Assembly: GCA_032164245.1 (NCBI GenBank)
Contig: JAVMKO010000003.1
Coordinates: forward strand, 40,178,890 to 40,242,889
Source: Sternotherus odoratus
Taxonomy: Eukaryota > Chordata > Testudines > Kinosternidae
Direction: 5' to 3'
DNA: 64,000 nt
In this document: piece by piece, positions 36,838 to 49,189 of the stretch
How the letters are laid out: each line of letters starts with the position of its first letter
How positions within the stretch are numbered: the stretch's first letter is position 1
The notes under the pieces: model-generated
What the model saw: the letters and a program-made list of their open reading frames with translations, nothing else
What the model was told of the DNA's origin: nothing
Database searches by the model: none
Program-made: the position numbers and the translations under genes

Positions 36838-39245
36838 CTGAAAGAGAATTTTTAAAAAGCCATTTTTGAAGACCATTTGCATTTTCATAGGCACATTATT
36901 GCTTTCTTTTGATTTGAAAATTCGCTTTGTTTATACTAGGCTTTAAGAACTTTCCAAAATCAATCTAATCTGACAACAAATTTTGCTCAACTACCAAATA
37001 TCATAATAGTGTTGCCACCAATAATAAAGCTCCTTTAAAAATCATGTTCTGTATAATGCAACAATATCCTGAATGGTGGTTAACATACAATAATACAGAA
37101 GGTACTAAAAAAAGTATTTATCTTTACACCAACTTGCATGTTTTGTTCTGATTCTATAATTACTTTATGTTCTAGTGTCTGGCAATATTTATAGCCCTTT
37201 TATGCTTTAACTTGATTTATGTAGCCAGTTGCTGCCACTTCCTCACAAAGCAGCTTGTAGCACACTGAAATTGAAGTTAGCTCTTGGGGAAGAAAGAATT
37301 GTGGTGTAAGTGTAAATAGTCTCAAAATACATTTCATGGTGACTCTCTGTTTTTTATAAAAGGAGTACCCAACCCTTGGGAAGTCTGAACTATCCATCAA
37401 TCATATATTCAAAATTCCTATCCACAATGCAGTTACAAAGGAAGAACGAATGCAGTTTCTGGGATAGTAATTCTGTGTGTCTGTCTATAAAATATATAAA
37501 CACATGGGTAAATTAAATACACACTGGCACACAAACATTAAAGCCAGCTTTGGCTTTCTTTTTTTTAAGTTCTGCTAGCTTTCCCTCTTCATTAAAAAAA
37601 CATATTTTCCAATGTTAGCCAAGTACCTGGGAAAGAATGGTGAATTGGCTTTACAGGAATGGGGGTTACTTTTAGACGTGTTGTCCGATTGGATCCCGCT
37701 TTTAGTGAGCATGAAGTTCATGAACATGTGATTGGATTCTTTTGGTCAGCAATGTGCATTATCTTGCTTTAATTTTCTACGTCAGTTTCTTTTATACTAT
37801 ATTTTGGAAAATGAACATAGCCTTGGTTGTTATGATTGGTGATTTGAATAGAATATTTGATGCAACCTTTTAATTGCCAATTGTATACTGCAACTAGTAA
37901 ACACCATTTAGTCTAAAAAGCAACTAAATCGGAATGTCTTAGCACGGAACAAGACACCTATCTTGTCTAAAACATCATTTGGTAAAAAGATAGTTTAATC
38001 TAAAACAACAAAAGAGTAAGATCCTGAGATAAAGAGGATGTTAAGAAAAAGAGGAATCATGAGTAGGGATGTGTTATCACAATCATAAGACTAGGTAGTA
38101 AAATGGATTATTTTGTAATCACTCTAAAATCTTCCTCCTTGAAATCTTAAGGAAAAAGAAAAGATAGTTGAGAAATATTTTGTAGAAAACCTTTATTCAT
38201 TTCCTGAATGTTCAGATGGCAAGCCATTGTAGAATGCATACATGCAAATATGTTAGCTAAATGAAAAACTTCTAATGTAATTTCCTAACATCATTGCTAC
38301 ATAAATAGTAAAAATGCTTTATGTTCTGAAATGGAACTTAATGAGCTTCCTAAGCTAACTACTAATTTGAAGAAGCTATTTAAATATACAATATTTATAT
38401 TAATGGGGAATTAATTAGCTATCTGGCAAATGCAAACAATTCCTCAGACAACTCAGAAAGACAAAAAGAAACATTTCTTCAAAAGTTGTTACAGAAACAA
38501 CTTAAAATAACTATTTAAGGTTAAAACTGTCTTTAAAAATACTTAATTTTTAAAAGAACTAAAATCTTGTAAGACCGTTTTTTTTTTTTTTTTTTTTTTT
38601 TGCAATATAAGTTCAATTCCTGTTGAACCCTGATTAAACTGAGCACACATCTTGGAAAACAGACTGAACAAAAATAAATAGTTAAAACTAACCTTAAAGC
38701 TTATGTGAGCATTTTCCTGCCCCAGAAGAACAAAGACATTTAGAAGTGTGTTGCATATTCATTAAACAGACTGTCTATTCAGAAGCTGAAGATGTCACCA
38801 AAACCAAACCCTGAAGGGATGGAGCTAATGAAAGGATAATGGTAGCCAGTTTGAATCTAAACAATCCTGAAAGATATGTTTTCCTATAATTTCATGAAAA
38901 TAGAAAGAAGCATATAAAAAACTGAAGTAAGCATCTCTTTCACGTACACCCTCTGCTGCCCTGCATAGACACACAGCACTCATTAACTTGTCCTATGTAT
39001 ATAAGTAATCTGCCACAGACAGCTAAGAAGAACAAAGACTCTATTAACAGAGAAACTCAAGAAAATCAACCCAAGGATAACATCCCCAAAACATGGACTG
39101 GGGAGAGGAAATTATCTAAAATGTTAGCAATGGATTAGATTTTAAATCTATGGTAGAAATGTTATTAGGATAGGGAAATGCTCTTTTAACTTTATATATT
39201 AATAGTTTATCTCATTAATCATCAGATGGTTATATCATGTATTCC

Positions 39246-39283
<38 letters not shown>
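36838..39283. other. Intron, no gene; poly(T) tract
   Basis: AT-rich intron of the EYS-like gene. A 24-base T tract lies at 38578-38601 and an AT dinucleotide run at 39249-39279, directly next to the Helitron end. Nothing else recognised. Confidence 0.5.
39249..39279. repeat. (AT)n microsatellite
   Basis: About 15 AT units next to the 3' terminus of Helitron copy 3. Confidence 0.95.
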
Positions 39284-40146
39284 CTAGCGAAAATACCCGG
39301 CGTTGCTCGGGTCAGTCGGAGGTGGGGAGGGGGCAGAAAGCTGAGCGAGTGCGGGGTCCATTGGATGGGGGCAGAGAGCAAACCTGACACCCCCACCTCA
39401 CCCCCTCGACCAAACCCGACACCCCCACCTCACTTACCCCTCGACCAACCCCGACTCACATTTTCACCCCCCCACCCAAACCCAACACCCCCACATCTCC
39501 CCCCTACCAACCCCAACACCCCCTAACCAACACCCACACCTCACCCCCCGTAGACCAAACCAGACACACCCACCTCACTTCCCCCCCCGACCAAACCCGA
39601 CACCCCTACCTACCACCACAAACAAACCCGACACCCCCACCTCACCCCCCCCGACCAAACCCGACACCCCCACCTCACTCCCCCGACCAAACCCGACACC
39701 CCTACCTCACTTACCCTCCGACCAAACCCAACTCGGGTCCGTCGGAGGTGGGGAGGGGGCAGAGAGCTGAGGGATTCCGGGGTCCGTCGGAGGGGGAAGA
39801 GGGGAGAGAGCTGAGGGATTCCAGGGTTCCGTTGGAGGGGGGAGGGGCAGAGACCTGAGTGAGTGTGGTGTCTGTTGGAGGGGGTACTATGACATCAGAA
39901 CTATGTCACAGAGAACAGCAGCTGCCCAGCTGATGTGATTGGCCTTTAAAGAATTTCACCCTTGGGGGGCATCAGAGGTGAGATTTGAAAAAATTTCGAC
40001 TCTTACGGTCATTAGGACCCCAAGACCTCTAACTGTACCAAATTTCAAGTCTGTAGCTCAAACGGTGTGGAAGGAGTAAGCTTATATACATGCACGCATG
40101 CATACATACATACACGCATACACCATTTGACTTTTATATATATAGA
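39284..40146 (-). mobile_element. Non-autonomous Helitron, copy 3
   Basis: On the minus strand it starts TCTATATATATAAAAG (40146 downward) after an A. It ends CTAG (39287-39284) before a T, with the hairpin ACCCG...CGGGT near the 3' end. Both internal arrays of copy 1 are present in the same order: the 45-bp GACGGACCC-type unit, then the G-rich TTTGGTCGGGGG unit. So copies 1 and 3 are the same subfamily. No coding capacity. Confidence 0.88.
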
Positions 40147-40149
40147 TAT

Positions 40150-41186
40150 ATATCTCAGAGGCTAAACACCGGTAAAAAAAAAAAAAAAAGGGAATGAATT
40201 AGGTTTAAAATTCATAATATTTGATAATTAGCATATTTTTAGACAGCTCCTTAACCAGTCTTCTTTTAAATAACTGGTTTATGTATTTTTTTGATTCCAT
40301 AAGTATTAGTTATGATTGTTTGCTTTGCCCATTAATAAAATATAGAGGTTATTTATGATAACCCGGTATGATCCACCTGTCCATAAAATTATTTTGTACA
40401 TCCATAAACAGTTTTTACTTACTAAGTCTGGACTCACAATAATGTTGGGAAATAACATCTTGTATGTACCAAGAGAAAGGAGCCCTACTAAAGGCAGGCT
40501 CACTCTCAAAGATGTAATTTCTGTTAAAACTGCTCCACAAAGAGGCATACAGAATAGGCTGAAATGAAAATGCCAGATTCATTTGTGTTGTGTTGTTTAG
40601 TTTAATATTTCCTCTCTTTTTTTTGTTGTTCAAGAATAAAATAGCCCTTATTAATCATTGTTATTATTTTGTTTAGTTTCAATTGTGAAGTCCGTTAAGG
40701 TATATGTGATGGGGCATCCACCCCACACTGGCATAATTCCCAAGATGGCCAGCAGCAGATGCCAGAATAGTGAATGGAGCTGCACCGCAGTATGGAAAAG
40801 AATTCTGTGACTAAAACAGTGACAGTCACATCCCTAAATTGGCACTAAGAGAAACAATTAGTAAGAGCTAGTTTACCATTTCATTTCTCTAGACTACATA
40901 ATTTTAATAATTTTGGGGATAAAACACTCAACAACACACATTTTTCTTAACTGGGATATTTTTTAACCAAATAAAATTATATTTTACATGATTATCAAGC
41001 TGTGGGGATTTTGTGCATCTAAGAAATCATTCTTAAACTGCACCCAATCATGAATACAATTTTTGTGATTAAATATTTCCTCTGGCTCTGTTTTGCTCTT
41101 GATTCTTTTCAGCTTTGGGAAATGGACACTCCTTACCCACCAACTATGTATATATTATTGGTTGAGACTTTATGAAGAATATAATA
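40150..41186. other. Intronic sequence, no gene
   Basis: AT-rich with a short A tract near 40172-40188. No family recognised. Confidence 0.4.
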
Positions 41187-42060
41187 ACGGTCATACTAAG
41201 TCAGACCAATAGTCTATCTACCCCCGTGTCCTCTCTCTAATAGTGGCTAATGCCAGAGGCTTCAAGGAGAATGAACAGAGCAATTTTGAGTGATCCATCC
41301 CCTGTCATCCAGTCCTAGCTTCAGGCAGTTGGTGCTATTTAGGGCTCAGCTGGAGTACTATGTCCATTTTTGGTCAACAACCTATAGAAGGAAAGTAGAG
41401 AATCTGGGAAGGATCCAGAGGCAAGCGATAAAGATGATCACAGGGATAGAATGTAAATGCTGAAGGAACTGGGTATGTTTAGTTGGGAAAAGAGGTGATT
41501 AAGGGGGGGGTATATGATAGTAGTCTTCAAAGCAGTAGTCTTGAAAGGCTGCAATAACAAAGATGGAGAAAAGTTGTTCTCTCTTGCCACGGAAGGCATG
41601 ACAAGAGGCAATGAGTCCAAACTATAGCATAGCAGATTTAGATTAAATATCAGGAAAAACTTCCTCACTGTAAGAACTGTAGGAAAATGGAACAGACTAC
41701 CTAGGGAGGTTATGGCAGCTCCTTCACTGGATGTTTTCAAATGGAGGCTTGATAGCCATCTGTCTTTGATGGTTTATACACAACAAATCCTGCATCTTGA
41801 AGGGGACTAGACTACATGACCCTTGCGGTTCCTTCTAACACTATGATTCTATAACCATGTTGGCTAATAGCCATTGATGGACCTATCCTCCACGAATTTA
41901 TCTAATTCTGTTTTGATTCCAGGTATATTTTTGGCCTTCACAACATCCACTAGCAATGAGTTCCACAAGGCCACTGTGCATTGTGTGAAGAAGTACTATT
42001 AATGTCATTGGGTGACCCCTGGTTCTTGAATTATGTGAGCTAAATAACACTTACCAATTC
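41187..42060 (+). repeat. Interspersed repeat split by a CR1 insertion
   Basis: The left part (41187-41332, CATACTAAGTCAGACCAATA ... GATCCATCCCCTGTCATCCA) and the right part (41856-42060, GTTGGCTAATAGCCATTGAT ... ATTGGGTGACCCCTGGTTCT) are consecutive in the uninterrupted relative at 58995-59494. The middle is a CR1 copy. The host repeat is a common turtle-type LINE-tail/SINE-like family that I cannot name. Confidence 0.65.
41333..41855 (+). mobile_element. CR1 LINE 3' fragment, nested insertion
   Basis: Plus-strand ORF2 remnants (GGGCTCAGCTGGAGTACTAT; CAGGAAAAACTTCCTCACTG; CCTAGGGAGGTTATGGCAG) lead to the CR1 3' end TAACACTATGATTCTAT at 41855. It interrupts an older repeat. Confidence 0.85.
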
Positions 42061-42067
42061 ACTTTTA

Positions 42068-42240
42068 GACTCATACACTGTAAGGTCATAAGGGACCCTC
42101 ATGATCATCTAGTTTGACCTCATGCACATTGCAGATCACAGAACCTTACCCACCCACTCCTGTGATAGATCCATAATCTTTGGCTGTGTTACTGAATTCT
42201 TCAAATCATGAGTCTACCTCATCATTATCAATCTATGCTA
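42068..42240 (-). mobile_element. CR1-like 3' fragment
   Basis: AAGGTCATAAGGGACCCTCA, TGATCATCTAGTTTGACCTC and CACCCACTCCTGTGATAGAT are the reversed 3' region of a CR1 subfamily. Short and decayed. Confidence 0.75.
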
Positions 42241-42299
42241 CTTAACCATCTTTGCCTTTATTTCTGTCTGTCCTGAACAGCACATACCTTTCTATATCT

Positions 42300-44090
42300 G
42301 TACTCCAGTCGTGACTACTATTCTACCATATTTCTGTTATCCCTATAATTTCACTTCCTGCACCAGTAGTTCTAGTTTGTTATCCAGGTGCTTTGATTGG
42401 TTTACAAACATCTTATTGTTTGCGGTTTGGCTTTGCCCAAATTCCTTTGTTGAACTGTATATAGTCATTCTACTGCCAGTACTGCCTATCTGACTGTTAG
42501 TTTCGTTGGTATCAGCACTATTTTTCTTCTAAATGTCCATTCTCCTAACCACTGCAATTCCTTTCTTAATTGTTATATCCTTTCAAGCTCCTTTTAAATT
42601 TAAAATTTAAATTAGAAATTATGGCTATCTTAAAAAAAATCTGCAGGTCCTTTTTTTATTTTGTGAGGTAATTTTGCTACGAATATTTTTCTTTAGAAAG
42701 CCTAAATTAAAGGCTGCAGCAAAAATGGGGAAGTGAAGTAATGCCATCAAAAACTATTTGATCACTTTAGATAGAAGAGTTTGAATTGTAAAAAAAATAA
42801 GTTCTGTAACCTAATTAAAGTATTGGGAAGTCATAAACAATAAACTATGCACATAATTCACTTAATCTTTTAATGGCATGGGAGCAGTTGGGTGCTGCTG
42901 CCTCCTGCAGAGAAGCCTCTGCTGCTTACAGTCAAACTGCTGTAGGCCTTTCAACTGTGGGGGGCCAAGGACAAGGAGATGCTGCATGCAGATAGAGAAA
43001 GATGCTCTGGAGAGTGACCTGAGAGGACTCCAAGGGGGATCCCATGGCACAGATGGAGAAACAGAAAAGGGAAGTGAACCAGGAAACACATCTAAGGATG
43101 CTCTAGGCCATGTACCTGGACCACTATTTAGAAGGCCCTAGCTTGGAACCCAGTAGGGCAGAGTGTGCCTGAGTTTCCCTACCCCATCCTGCCCCTTGTT
43201 ATTCAGCGACATGACCACTAGTTCTAGGCAAGGCATCCACTGACTCTCACCACTGAGTCGCACAGTCCAGAGTATCACCACTAGGCCATACTGCTAGTCT
43301 TGGATTCACAACCCCCTTTGACAGTGATAAAGAACTTCTCAGTGATGAAACTGGGGATGGCAGCATCTTCTAGTGTGTACAATTATGCTCGTAAGGTTAG
43401 TGAAGAAGGCAGCCCAGGCTAACAGTATCTTCAAACACCAAGAATGAGCAAACCTGACTAGCCAAAGTATTTCTTAAGGCAAACAAGATCAGTACAGAAT
43501 AGGAATTTGCTCTGAGTGATTGGCTGAGAACAATTGAGAACTCTGCCAATGTCTTAAAACTTAGTTCAAAAAGGTTAAACATGCAAAGATATTCCTAGCA
43601 CACAGCTTCCCTTAAACTAACAACTGTAATAAATAGTGATTTCTGGATTCTCAAAGGAACAACTGCCCTGCATGACACCCATGCATCATAAAATGTCTTA
43701 ATGAAATTCAAAGAACAGTGTTGGATGGAAATCATGTTCCTTCACTTAGATAAAGTATTTTTTTTAATTTAACAAAGTGAATGCTATTTAAATTGAATAA
43801 TCTGATTTTGGTTATGTGATAAAGTATATTTGTAATTGTTTGGCTGGTATAGGTGCAAAGTATTTAAATGCAATGAGGTGAATTTTTAAAGGTTTATGAA
43901 ACTCATGTTGACTTTAATGAGTTTCTCTTAGATGAAACACAGTACAACAACTCTGAAAAATTAACCCATTATAGACAGGGTTTTTTTTCCTTTGCATATT
44001 GTGGTTATTGATAACAGCAATTTGTAAAACAGGAAGCACTCCCTGACTGCTCCTAACAGAGAAAGTGTGCATGTGCAGACACACATGATC
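42300..44090. other. Intronic sequence, no gene
   Basis: No supported coding. A tRNA-SINE-like reversed head is possible at 43225-43300 (GTATCACCACTAGGCCATAC). The rest is unassigned. Confidence 0.35.
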
Positions 44091-44099
44091 CAACTACCT

Positions 44100-45140
44100 A
44101 GAGTTTCCTTTACTGTTAGATCTGTAGTCCATCAGTTTGATGATGACGTTTTTATGCTCTTTCTTTTTATGGATTCTGGAGTGACTCTGAAGTCCAAAGT
44201 GTGACGTGCATGCTCGTGAGCAGGTCAGGCAGACAAAATCATTGGTGAGTGTCTTGGTAACTATAGCAGTGGTATGACACTTTTCCCTTGCAGCTAACAG
44301 TTGATTATTTCTGTCCTCTTGAAAAGCTCTAGGTGTTGTGTGATGCCAGGCTGATATTTTTAACACAGACTCCTCAAGATCACCTGGTTTATTGCACCAA
44401 GGTTGTCCTTGTACCGCTGTCCTTGTACTGCTTTCTGAGGCGGCCTTGATTCTGATGCCCTTCTGACAATTCTCCATTGAATTTTTTTCTGGTGAGAGGA
44501 TGTTTAGGCATCCTAATGATGTGTCCAAGCCAGCGTAGTTGGTTTTTTATCAGCATGGCCTCAATGCTTGTGGCATTTGAGAACCTCCAGGTTGATAATT
44601 TTGTCTTGCCAGCAGATCCCCATAATGGCACGCAGAGACCACATATGGAAGGCCTCTAGCTGTTTGATATGCTGTTTGTATGATGTCCAGGGCTCACAAC
44701 TATAGAGAAGAAATATGAGCACAGAAACATGGTAACCTTTTATTTTTGTTGAGAGGATTATGTTGTGGAATTTCAGGACTTTGTAGCTTTCCCAGTGAGT
44801 GATAACGTTTCTGTACCCTGATCTCTTTCTCAAGAGATACACCATAGGAGATTTTGCTGCAGAGATAGGTAAAATTAATAACTTGCTTTAGTTGGATTCC
44901 ACTAATGGATATGATAGGGGATATAGCATGGAGTGGTGAAGATGATTGATTCAACACTACAGTTTTTTCCAGGTTGATTGTGAGGCCAAACAATTTTGAT
45001 GCTTCAGCAAAGCAATCTACGATGCACTGGAGATCTCCCTCAGTGTGCTATGAGGGCACAATCATCCACAAAGAGTGCTTCTCCTATTAGTAGTTCTGTT
45101 ACTCTTGTTTTTGCTTTAAGCCTTATAAGATTGACTCTTA
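44100..45140 (-). mobile_element. Non-LTR retrotransposon ORF2 C-terminal remnant
   Basis: Minus-strand peptides in order along a reverse-transcriptase C-terminal region: a palm-end motif FGLTINLEKTVVLNQ with FTYLCSKIS (about 44993-44870), LLYSCEPWTSYKQHIKQLEA (about 44710-44650), WQDKIINLEVL, LRWLGHIIRMP and LRKQYKDS (44631-44400). A C-terminal C2H2-like finger (CLTC ... HSRIH, about 44240-44160) follows. Several frameshifts separate them. The segment is a truncated dead LINE of a clade with a C-terminal zinc finger. I cannot assign the clade, but it is not CR1. Confidence 0.8.
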
Positions 45141-45216
45141 ACTTAAATAACAATAAAAAAATGTTCCCACCAGAGGTTGTTCCATCTGTTTTTTACAGTT
45201 CCTTCACATACAACTT

Positions 45217-45420
45217 AGAATCATAGGATTAGAAGGGACCGCAAGTGTCATCTAGTCTAAACCCTTGCCAAGTTATAGGATTTATTGTGTCTAAAGCATC
45301 CAAGACAGATATGAATCCAGCTTCCTTTTGAAAACAATCAGTGAAGAAGCATCCACAACCTTCCAAGGCAGTCTGTTCCATTGTCCTACTGCAAACTGAT
45401 AATTTTAAGTTTATAACCTG
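45217..45420 (-). mobile_element. CR1-like 3' fragment
   Basis: Begins AGAATCATAGGATTAGAAGG, the reversed 3' tail, and continues with GTGTCATCTAGTCTAAACCC. The right part corresponds to decayed ORF2 end. Confidence 0.75.
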
Positions 45421-45479
45421 AAAACAGGTATAATAGTTGCCATTAAAAATAAAAAAAATACCTAATTCTTTTCATCAGT

Positions 45480-45690
45480 GGATATCAAAGTGCTTCATAA
45501 TGTTTATTGTATTTGTCCTTACAGTATGCCTGTAAGTTAAGAAAATATGATTATCCCCATTTTACTGATGATGATGTTTAAGTGACTTGCCAAAAGTCAA
45601 ACAGGAAGTCTGAGGTGGAGAATGGAAATGAATCCAGGTCTCCAAAGGCATAAGTTAGTGCCTTAATCAATGGATCATCAACATTTACCC
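45480..45690 (-). repeat. MIR-like tRNA-derived SINE
   Basis: TTATCCCCATTTTACTGATG and GTGACTTGCCAAAAGTCAAA are the conserved core. At the right end AATCCAGGTCTCCAAAGG and AGTGCCTTAATCAATGG are the reversed tRNA-like head. Decayed. Confidence 0.65.
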
Positions 45691-46111
45691 GCAATTACCA
45701 CGCAGTGGAATGCTATATCACTATTGTTTCCAACTTTATGTAAAGAGAGATGCTACCGTATCTCAGATACCACTGTGTAGCAACAGTAACTAATAGTGAC
45801 ATGTACAATACTTTGAAGTGATAGATGATTCAATATATATTTCAAAAAATATTAATAGAGGTTGATTCTGACAAATCTATTACAGTACACTTAAATTGCA
45901 TTAGATCATGTTTTGCTAGTGTTAGATGAACAACTATTTGGAATAATTGAGGTGCTGTAATAACAAGAGTTGCTAAAATAGTCAAGCTGTTTGGAAACTG
46001 GGCATTATCTGAATGAGGATAAGAAGGAATGGAGGAAAATAAAGATGCATTTGTGCACTGACAGTAGTAGATCTGTGGGGAAGTTTAGAAAATGAAAATT
46101 TAGAATCATAC

Positions 46112-46236
46112 CACAAATCCAGGTTTGCAAAAACAGGTGTAACCCAAGCTGGGTTCCTTCTGGACACAGATGCCATGTACACAGGGATTAGAGTTGCATT
46201 CATCAATATCCTCCTCACAGTTCAAGCCTGCCCATC
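46112..46236 (-). CDS. EYS: EYS-like EGF exon (calcium-binding type)
   Basis: Minus-strand exon of 125 bases, from acceptor TATCTTGACAG to donor GTATGA after TTTGTG. It starts in phase 1 (G plus GA gives Gly). It finishes the previous EGF module with GWAGLNC, then starts a calcium-binding EGF module with DIDECN and cysteines NPC, GIC, YTC and CFC. It ends in phase 0 after CKPGFV, and the missing sixth cysteine is the first one of the exon at 36837. The reading frame is intact. One EGF module per exon pair with conserved junctions is strong evidence that this is a real gene. Confidence 0.8.
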
Positions 46237-46358
46237 CTGTCAAGATAGAAAACAATGCTTACTAAAAAAAACAAACTATAATTTGTTATAATATAAGCTG
46301 CATTTGTTAAAATATTAATTGAAAATGTTCTGCTTGAGAATGATTTGTCAGTAATTAC
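46237..46358. other. Short intron between two EGF exons
   Basis: A 122-base intron on the minus strand with donor GTAATT and acceptor TTGACAG. AT-rich. Confidence 0.75.
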
Positions 46359-46483
46359 CATGTTGACATTTGCAAGTGTATCCATTGATATGATCTTCAC
46401 AGGTTGAACCATGTAGACAAGGTGACAAACCACACTCATTAACTTCTACTTCACAAAACTGACCAGAAAATCCAGCATGACAC
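46359..46483 (-). CDS. EYS: EYS-like EGF exon
   Basis: Minus-strand exon of 125 bases, from acceptor TTTGTTTCAG (exon start 46483) to donor GTAATT (exon end 46359). It enters in phase 2 and reads CHAGFSGQFCE, the last two cysteines of an upstream EGF module. It then has VNECGLSPC, GSTC and YTCKCQHG, five cysteines of the next module whose sixth is in the following exon. It ends in phase 1. No stops. Upstream EGF exons must lie beyond this window or in unrecognised positions, since I found none between here and the right edge. Confidence 0.8.
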
Positions 46484-49189
46484 CTGAAACAAACAACATT
46501 CCATAGTAATATATTGTGCATGTCCCATTATATGTAATATATTCTCTGTGGAGCTAATTCATTTAATGTATTGACATTTGCACTGGCAGGTCACAAGTGT
46601 AATTTTTCTATAGACTAATTTCTGTTGTACCTCAAGGTTTCACCATTAAATTGGTAGTGATCTTCTTCTGATTTCATTATATGTCAACATCTCTTCAAAT
46701 TCTTACCTAAACTCTAAAAGTTAGTTCAAAAGTAAACCTAATGGGCTCTGCTTGCGGTTCATTGGCTCTAAAAAGGTGGGTAAACAAATACTTGAAAAAA
46801 ATCCTCCTCTTAATATGCTCTTGGGAAGATATCCTTCTACAAAATTATGGTTTATTTAGCCAAGGATCTACAGTCTAGGTGTAGAAAATTATCTAGGTTA
46901 AATGTATCATCACTACAGATAACTAGAGTATAAAGACTAAGGACTAGTAAGCATGATTTGACTGTTGTTGTCAGGTGTATCTAATAGCTTTTCCTCAAAG
47001 AAAAGTTGCCAGTATGTTTCAGTAGGTTTTCTGGATTTGACTTTTTTTAAATCAAACCTGACTGTGCAATCATTTACCAATGCCAAGAGAGTTCCCAATA
47101 ATTTCAACAACAATGCAACTAATGGATTCTTAGCTACTCATGCTATTTGGCTGTGGCCCACTGTACTCTATTAAAGACATATTCGGGCAGATAGATTTTC
47201 AAACTAGAAAAAGCAGTCTCTTAAGAGGGTGTGAAAAATTCCTTTTTTCAGTTTGCAAGGTTTCAGCAAACCCAAAGTAGCATGTTTAGTTTGCCTAGAT
47301 ATGCACCACGCTTATATGTTCTCAGAATTCAGGTCAACCTAACTCTGAAAACCTAAAGCAATTATGAATCTAACCTAGGCAGATTTCCCATTTTCCTAAT
47401 GAAACAGAAGTATTTCACTGGGTGAGATTGCCTGTGGCTCTCTCATCCTTTGTGCATGTGCACACATATGCATCCACACACATACACACACACGCCTTCT
47501 GCATGATATAACTTTTATTCACCCACAGGACCCCACTCCTCTCAAAACGCCACTCCTATCAGTAGGCCCAAGCCCCTTACTTATCATTAGGTGATTCGGG
47601 TGTGGGTGATTGCCCACAGCAACTTCTACCAAAGACTTTCAGACAACCTATGGGGCTATTCCCTTGGAAAGTGAGCAAGAAGTCCTTATGTTCTTCCATC
47701 CTATCCAGGAAGCACCTAATAGGAAGTGAGCAGCCTCTTCACCCCATCTGTTCCTCATTCAAAGCAGCACTATGGGAAACACACTCTCTTGCTCCAGCTA
47801 CTGCCTATATTTCTTTTCTTCTTATGTCAGAGATACCCAGTCTACTACCATTATTAAGTAGGTCCTTTTTGTAATCATAATAGTTAGAAGTGGAGGCAGA
47901 AGCTTTCCTCCCCAGCTATCCCAAATATACTAGATAGAAAAACAAAGCATAAGATTCACCATCTCAGATCAGACTGGAATTCTATCTAATCTAATATTCT
48001 GTTCCTGAAAGTGGCTATTGTCAGTTGCTTCACAAGAAGGTGAAATAAAACCCAAAATAGGCCTATCTAAAATAAAGTGAAAATGAAAATTCTTCCTAAC
48101 TATCTTTGGTTAGTGGCTGGCTTATGCCCAGAAGCATGAGAATATATATCCCTTCTAAATTACCTTTTCTAAATAGCCATGTAAAGATAGATGGAAGAAA
48201 CAGGCCACATGGACACTCCTAAATAGTTGTAAAAGAAGGTTATAGGCCACCAACCTACTGCTCCCCTAGACAGCTAAGGCTATGTCCACAGTTGCAATTG
48301 TATGAAGTTAGATGTGTATTGTTGTGCCAGAACCCCCAATTGCCCTCATCTGAAGCCTTGAAGCATGTTTCTGAAGGAGAGCTCACAGAGAGTAACATAG
48401 CACGCATGAGAAATTTGGGTATGTACACACCTCTACTGTGGCAGGGCCATGTACCTTTCTGCAATGCAGTGTGGAGGTGCAGGGCACCAAAGAAGCCCAG
48501 GGAGATCCACGGGAAGAGAAGCAAGTGATTCAGCACCTGTATCTAGTGGATCCGGTTGAGGAAGAACCAGAACCGGTTGCTGCAGGAACCAGATCCCAAT
48601 TCTTGTATGGTTTTACCATGGATACCTCCCTTCCACCCCCTCCCCACTGAAAATATCCCATCTTGCTCTGTTGATACATATATGAAGTTGGCTCCCACCC
48701 CACCCCACCACATCCTCCACCCTGACATGGTCCGTGAGCAACATATTGCTGTAAAACAATTATTTTATTGAAATCCCATAAACCATTGTCATGCATGTAG
48801 CAGCAGAAGCTACAGCAAAGATTTTAAGATGCAGTCATTGTGCCCCTGTGTCTGGGCATTTCTTGATTTTGGCAGCAATAATCCCTGGGCCATGTGAGCT
48901 AGGGAGAAAGGGAGGGAGGGGGCAAGATTGCAAAAGGCACTGGTGGGGAAAGAACAGTTTAATGGTTGTTTAAAAACCCCAAAGCACTGTTTTCCCATCC
49001 TTTCTTCCACCTAGGAACAGAAGAGGGTTGGTGATGGCTGCTGGCTTGGACACAGACTCACCTAGGTCCAGGAAGAGACAAGGTAAGTGAGGTAGGACCG
49101 GTCATACTCTCTGTAGCGACTAACAATTATGAGTGCCTACTTCAAGGCAGATTGTCAGAAACAGGGCAGACACTCCAAACGTGTTGTGT
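46484..49189. other. Upstream intron, no gene seen
   Basis: No further EGF-like exon found. About 47960-48190 is a decayed member of the repeat at 58995-59494 (CCATCTCAGATCAGACTGGA). GC-richer sequence at 48290-49030 has several small frames without family resemblance. Confidence 0.4.

Noticed and set aside
46215..46439. Frame starting at an internal ATG across the EGF exons and the short intron
   Set aside because: It is out of frame with the EGF modules. The spliced reading at 46359-46483 and 46112-46236 explains the cysteines.
48274..48300. Harbinger-like left end (CTAAGGCTATGTCCACAG)
   Set aside because: No matching right end or second TAA duplication found within several kilobases.
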